Made by a program: the position numbers and the translations under genes. The notes under the pieces are model-generated. The model had not been told where the DNA came from, ran no database searches, and was given only the letters and a program-made list of their open reading frames with translations. Below are positions 12,653 to 13,726 of a stretch of DNA of 13,726 bases, one piece after another (position 1 is the stretch's first letter; each line of letters opens with the position of its first letter). This stretch comes from an uncultured Rubellimicrobium sp. GTDB taxonomy: Bacteria; Pseudomonadota; Alphaproteobacteria; Rhodobacterales; Rhodobacteraceae. The stretch spans positions 1-13,726 of the forward strand of contig CADCUU010000278.1 of assembly GCA_902805995.1 (NCBI GenBank), in the 5' to 3' direction.

Positions 12653-13726
12653 GCACCCGCCTGAACCGCGGCGGCCGTCTCCTCGACCGGTCGCGCCCGC
12701 TCCGCTTCTCCTTCGACGGCCACCGATACCAGGGCTATGCCGGCGACACGCTCGCTTCGGCGCTTCTGGCGAACGGCCAGATGATCGTGGGGCGCAGCTT
12801 CAAGTATCACCGCCCCCGCGGCCTCGTCTCCTCGGGCCACGAGGAGCCCAACGGCCTCGTCAACCTCGGCACTGGCGCCGCGATGGAGCCCAACCACCGC
12901 GCCACCGTCACGCCGCTCCGCGACGGCCTCTCGGCCCTCAGCCAGAACCGCTTCCCGTCGCTCGATGTGGATGTGGGCGTGATCAACGACGCTTTCGGGC
13001 GGTTCCTGCCCGCGGGCTTCTACTACAAGACCTTCATGTGGCCGCGCGCCTTCTGGAAGCACGTCTACGAGCCCGTCATCCGCCGCTCGGCGGGCCTCGG
13101 CCGCGTCCCCGAAGGGCGCGACCCCGATACCTACGAGCACTTCCACGCCCATGTGGACGTGCTGGTCGCCGGGGGCGGGGTCGCGGGCCTCGCCGCCGCG
13201 CTGGCCGCAGGCCGGTCGGGCAAGCGCGTCCTTCTTCTCGAACAGAACGCCTGGTGGGGCGGCCGCGCCTCCGTGGACGAGCCCGAAATCGACGGAGCCC
13301 CCGCCGCCTACTGGATCCAGCAGGCCGTCAAGGCGCTAGAGGCCATGCCCAACGTCCGCCTGCGCCTCAACACGCAGGTTTCGGGCGTCTACGACCACGG
13401 CTACGTCCTCGCGGCGGAGCAACTCGGAGAGGAAGGGCAGGGCCCCCGCCAGCGTCTCTGGCGCATCCGCACGGCCAAGATCGTGTCCGCCATCGGCGCC
13501 ATCGAACGCCCGCTGGCCTTCCCCGGCAACGACGTGCCCGGCGTGATGCTGGCCTCGGCTCTGCGCGATTACCTCGTGAACTGGGGCGTCTCCGTCGGCG
13601 ACCGCGTCGTGATCGTGACCAACAACGACGACGCCTACCGCACCGCGCTCGCCGTCCACCGCGCGGGCCTGATCGTCCCCGTCATCGTGGACGCCCGCCC
13701 GCGCCCCGACGGCGACCTCGTCCGCA
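12649..13726 (+). CDS. soxA: Sarcosine oxidase alpha subunit, 5' part
   Basis: This is the first 359 codons of SoxA, which is normally close to 1000 residues; the gene runs off the right edge with no stop. SoxA binds NAD and tetrahydrofolate and makes 5,10-methylene-tetrahydrofolate from the sarcosine methyl group. Residues 15-100 form a ferredoxin-like N-terminal domain (GDTLASALLANG at 32-43, FKYHRPRGLVSSG at 51-63) without the 2Fe-2S cysteines, as is normal for this family. VLVAGGGVAGLAAALAAGRSG at 171-191 is the dinucleotide-binding motif, continued by VLLLEQNAWWGG. The start ATG overlaps the soxD stop. The catalytic C-terminal aminomethyltransferase-like domain and soxG are outside the window. 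Confidence 0.95.
   Translation, partial: MSTRLNRGGRLLDRSRPLRFSFDGHRYQGYAGDTLASALLANGQMIVGRSFKYHRPRGLVSSGHEEPNGLVNLGTGAAMEPNHRATVTPLRDGLSALSQNRFPSLDVDVGVINDAFGRFLPAGFYYKTFMWPRAFWKHVYEPVIRRSAGLGRVPEGRDPDTYEHFHAHVDVLVAGGGVAGLAAALAAGRSGKRVLLLEQNAWWGGRASVDEPEIDGAPAAYWIQQAVKALEAMPNVRLRLNTQVSGVYDHGYVLAAEQLGEEGQGPRQRLWRIRTAKIVSAIGAIERPLAFPGNDVPGVMLASALRDYLVNWGVSVGDRVVIVTNNDDAYRTALAVHRAGLIVPVIVDARPRPDGDLVR

Overview
The window is a high-GC chromosomal segment, most likely from an alphaproteobacterium of the Rhodobacterales (Roseobacter/Rhodobacter/Paracoccus group). This rests on the products, the gene order trpG-trpD-(ung)-trpC-moaC-moeA-lexA, a linked ccmI-ruvX-DUF1289 cluster, a heterotetrameric sarcosine oxidase operon, and LexA operators of the alphaproteobacterial type GTTC-N7-GTTC. 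The genus cannot be read from the sequence alone.

Left part (1-6224, minus strand). A tightly packed run is transcribed leftwards: trpG, trpD, ung, trpC, moaC, moeA, lexA and finally a 60-residue unknown ORF. trpG/trpD and moaC/moeA overlap by 4 bases (ATGA and GTGA), so they are probably translationally coupled. The run combines tryptophan synthesis (anthranilate synthase amidotransferase, phosphoribosyltransferase, indole-glycerol-phosphate synthase), molybdenum cofactor synthesis (MoaC, MoeA), uracil-DNA repair (Ung) and the SOS repressor. lexA has its own control region, with a consensus -35 and a LexA box. A second perfect LexA box lies on the start of the small ORF beyond lexA. These are the only two perfect boxes I found by eye, so the small ORF is a candidate SOS-induced small protein. 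Positions 1-273 hold no convincing gene.

Middle (6351-10008). Divergent from trpG is a 577-residue protein with one N-terminal membrane segment, a Pro/Ala/Glu-rich linker of about 300 residues and a C-terminal divergent polysaccharide deacetylase domain that seems to lack key histidines. Convergent with it, on the minus strand, is the operon ccmI (cytochrome c maturation), ruvX (YqgF family) and a small four-cysteine DUF1289 protein, with overlapping genes throughout.

Right part (10171-13726, plus strand). soxB, soxD and the first part of soxA encode subunits of heterotetrameric sarcosine oxidase, which demethylates sarcosine to glycine. Between soxB and soxD lies an unknown single-pass membrane protein. 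Its tail of about 185 residues is made almost only of Ala, Thr, Asp, Glu, Gly and Val, contains TDATA pentapeptide repeats, and has no basic or aromatic residue. Two strong hairpins follow it before soxD, so this gene may be an insertion that splits the sox operon or attenuates its distal part.

No CRISPR array, insertion sequence, rRNA or intact tRNA was seen. The points most worth a second look are the SOS-boxed small ORF, the acidic repeat protein inside the sox operon, and the degenerate deacetylase.
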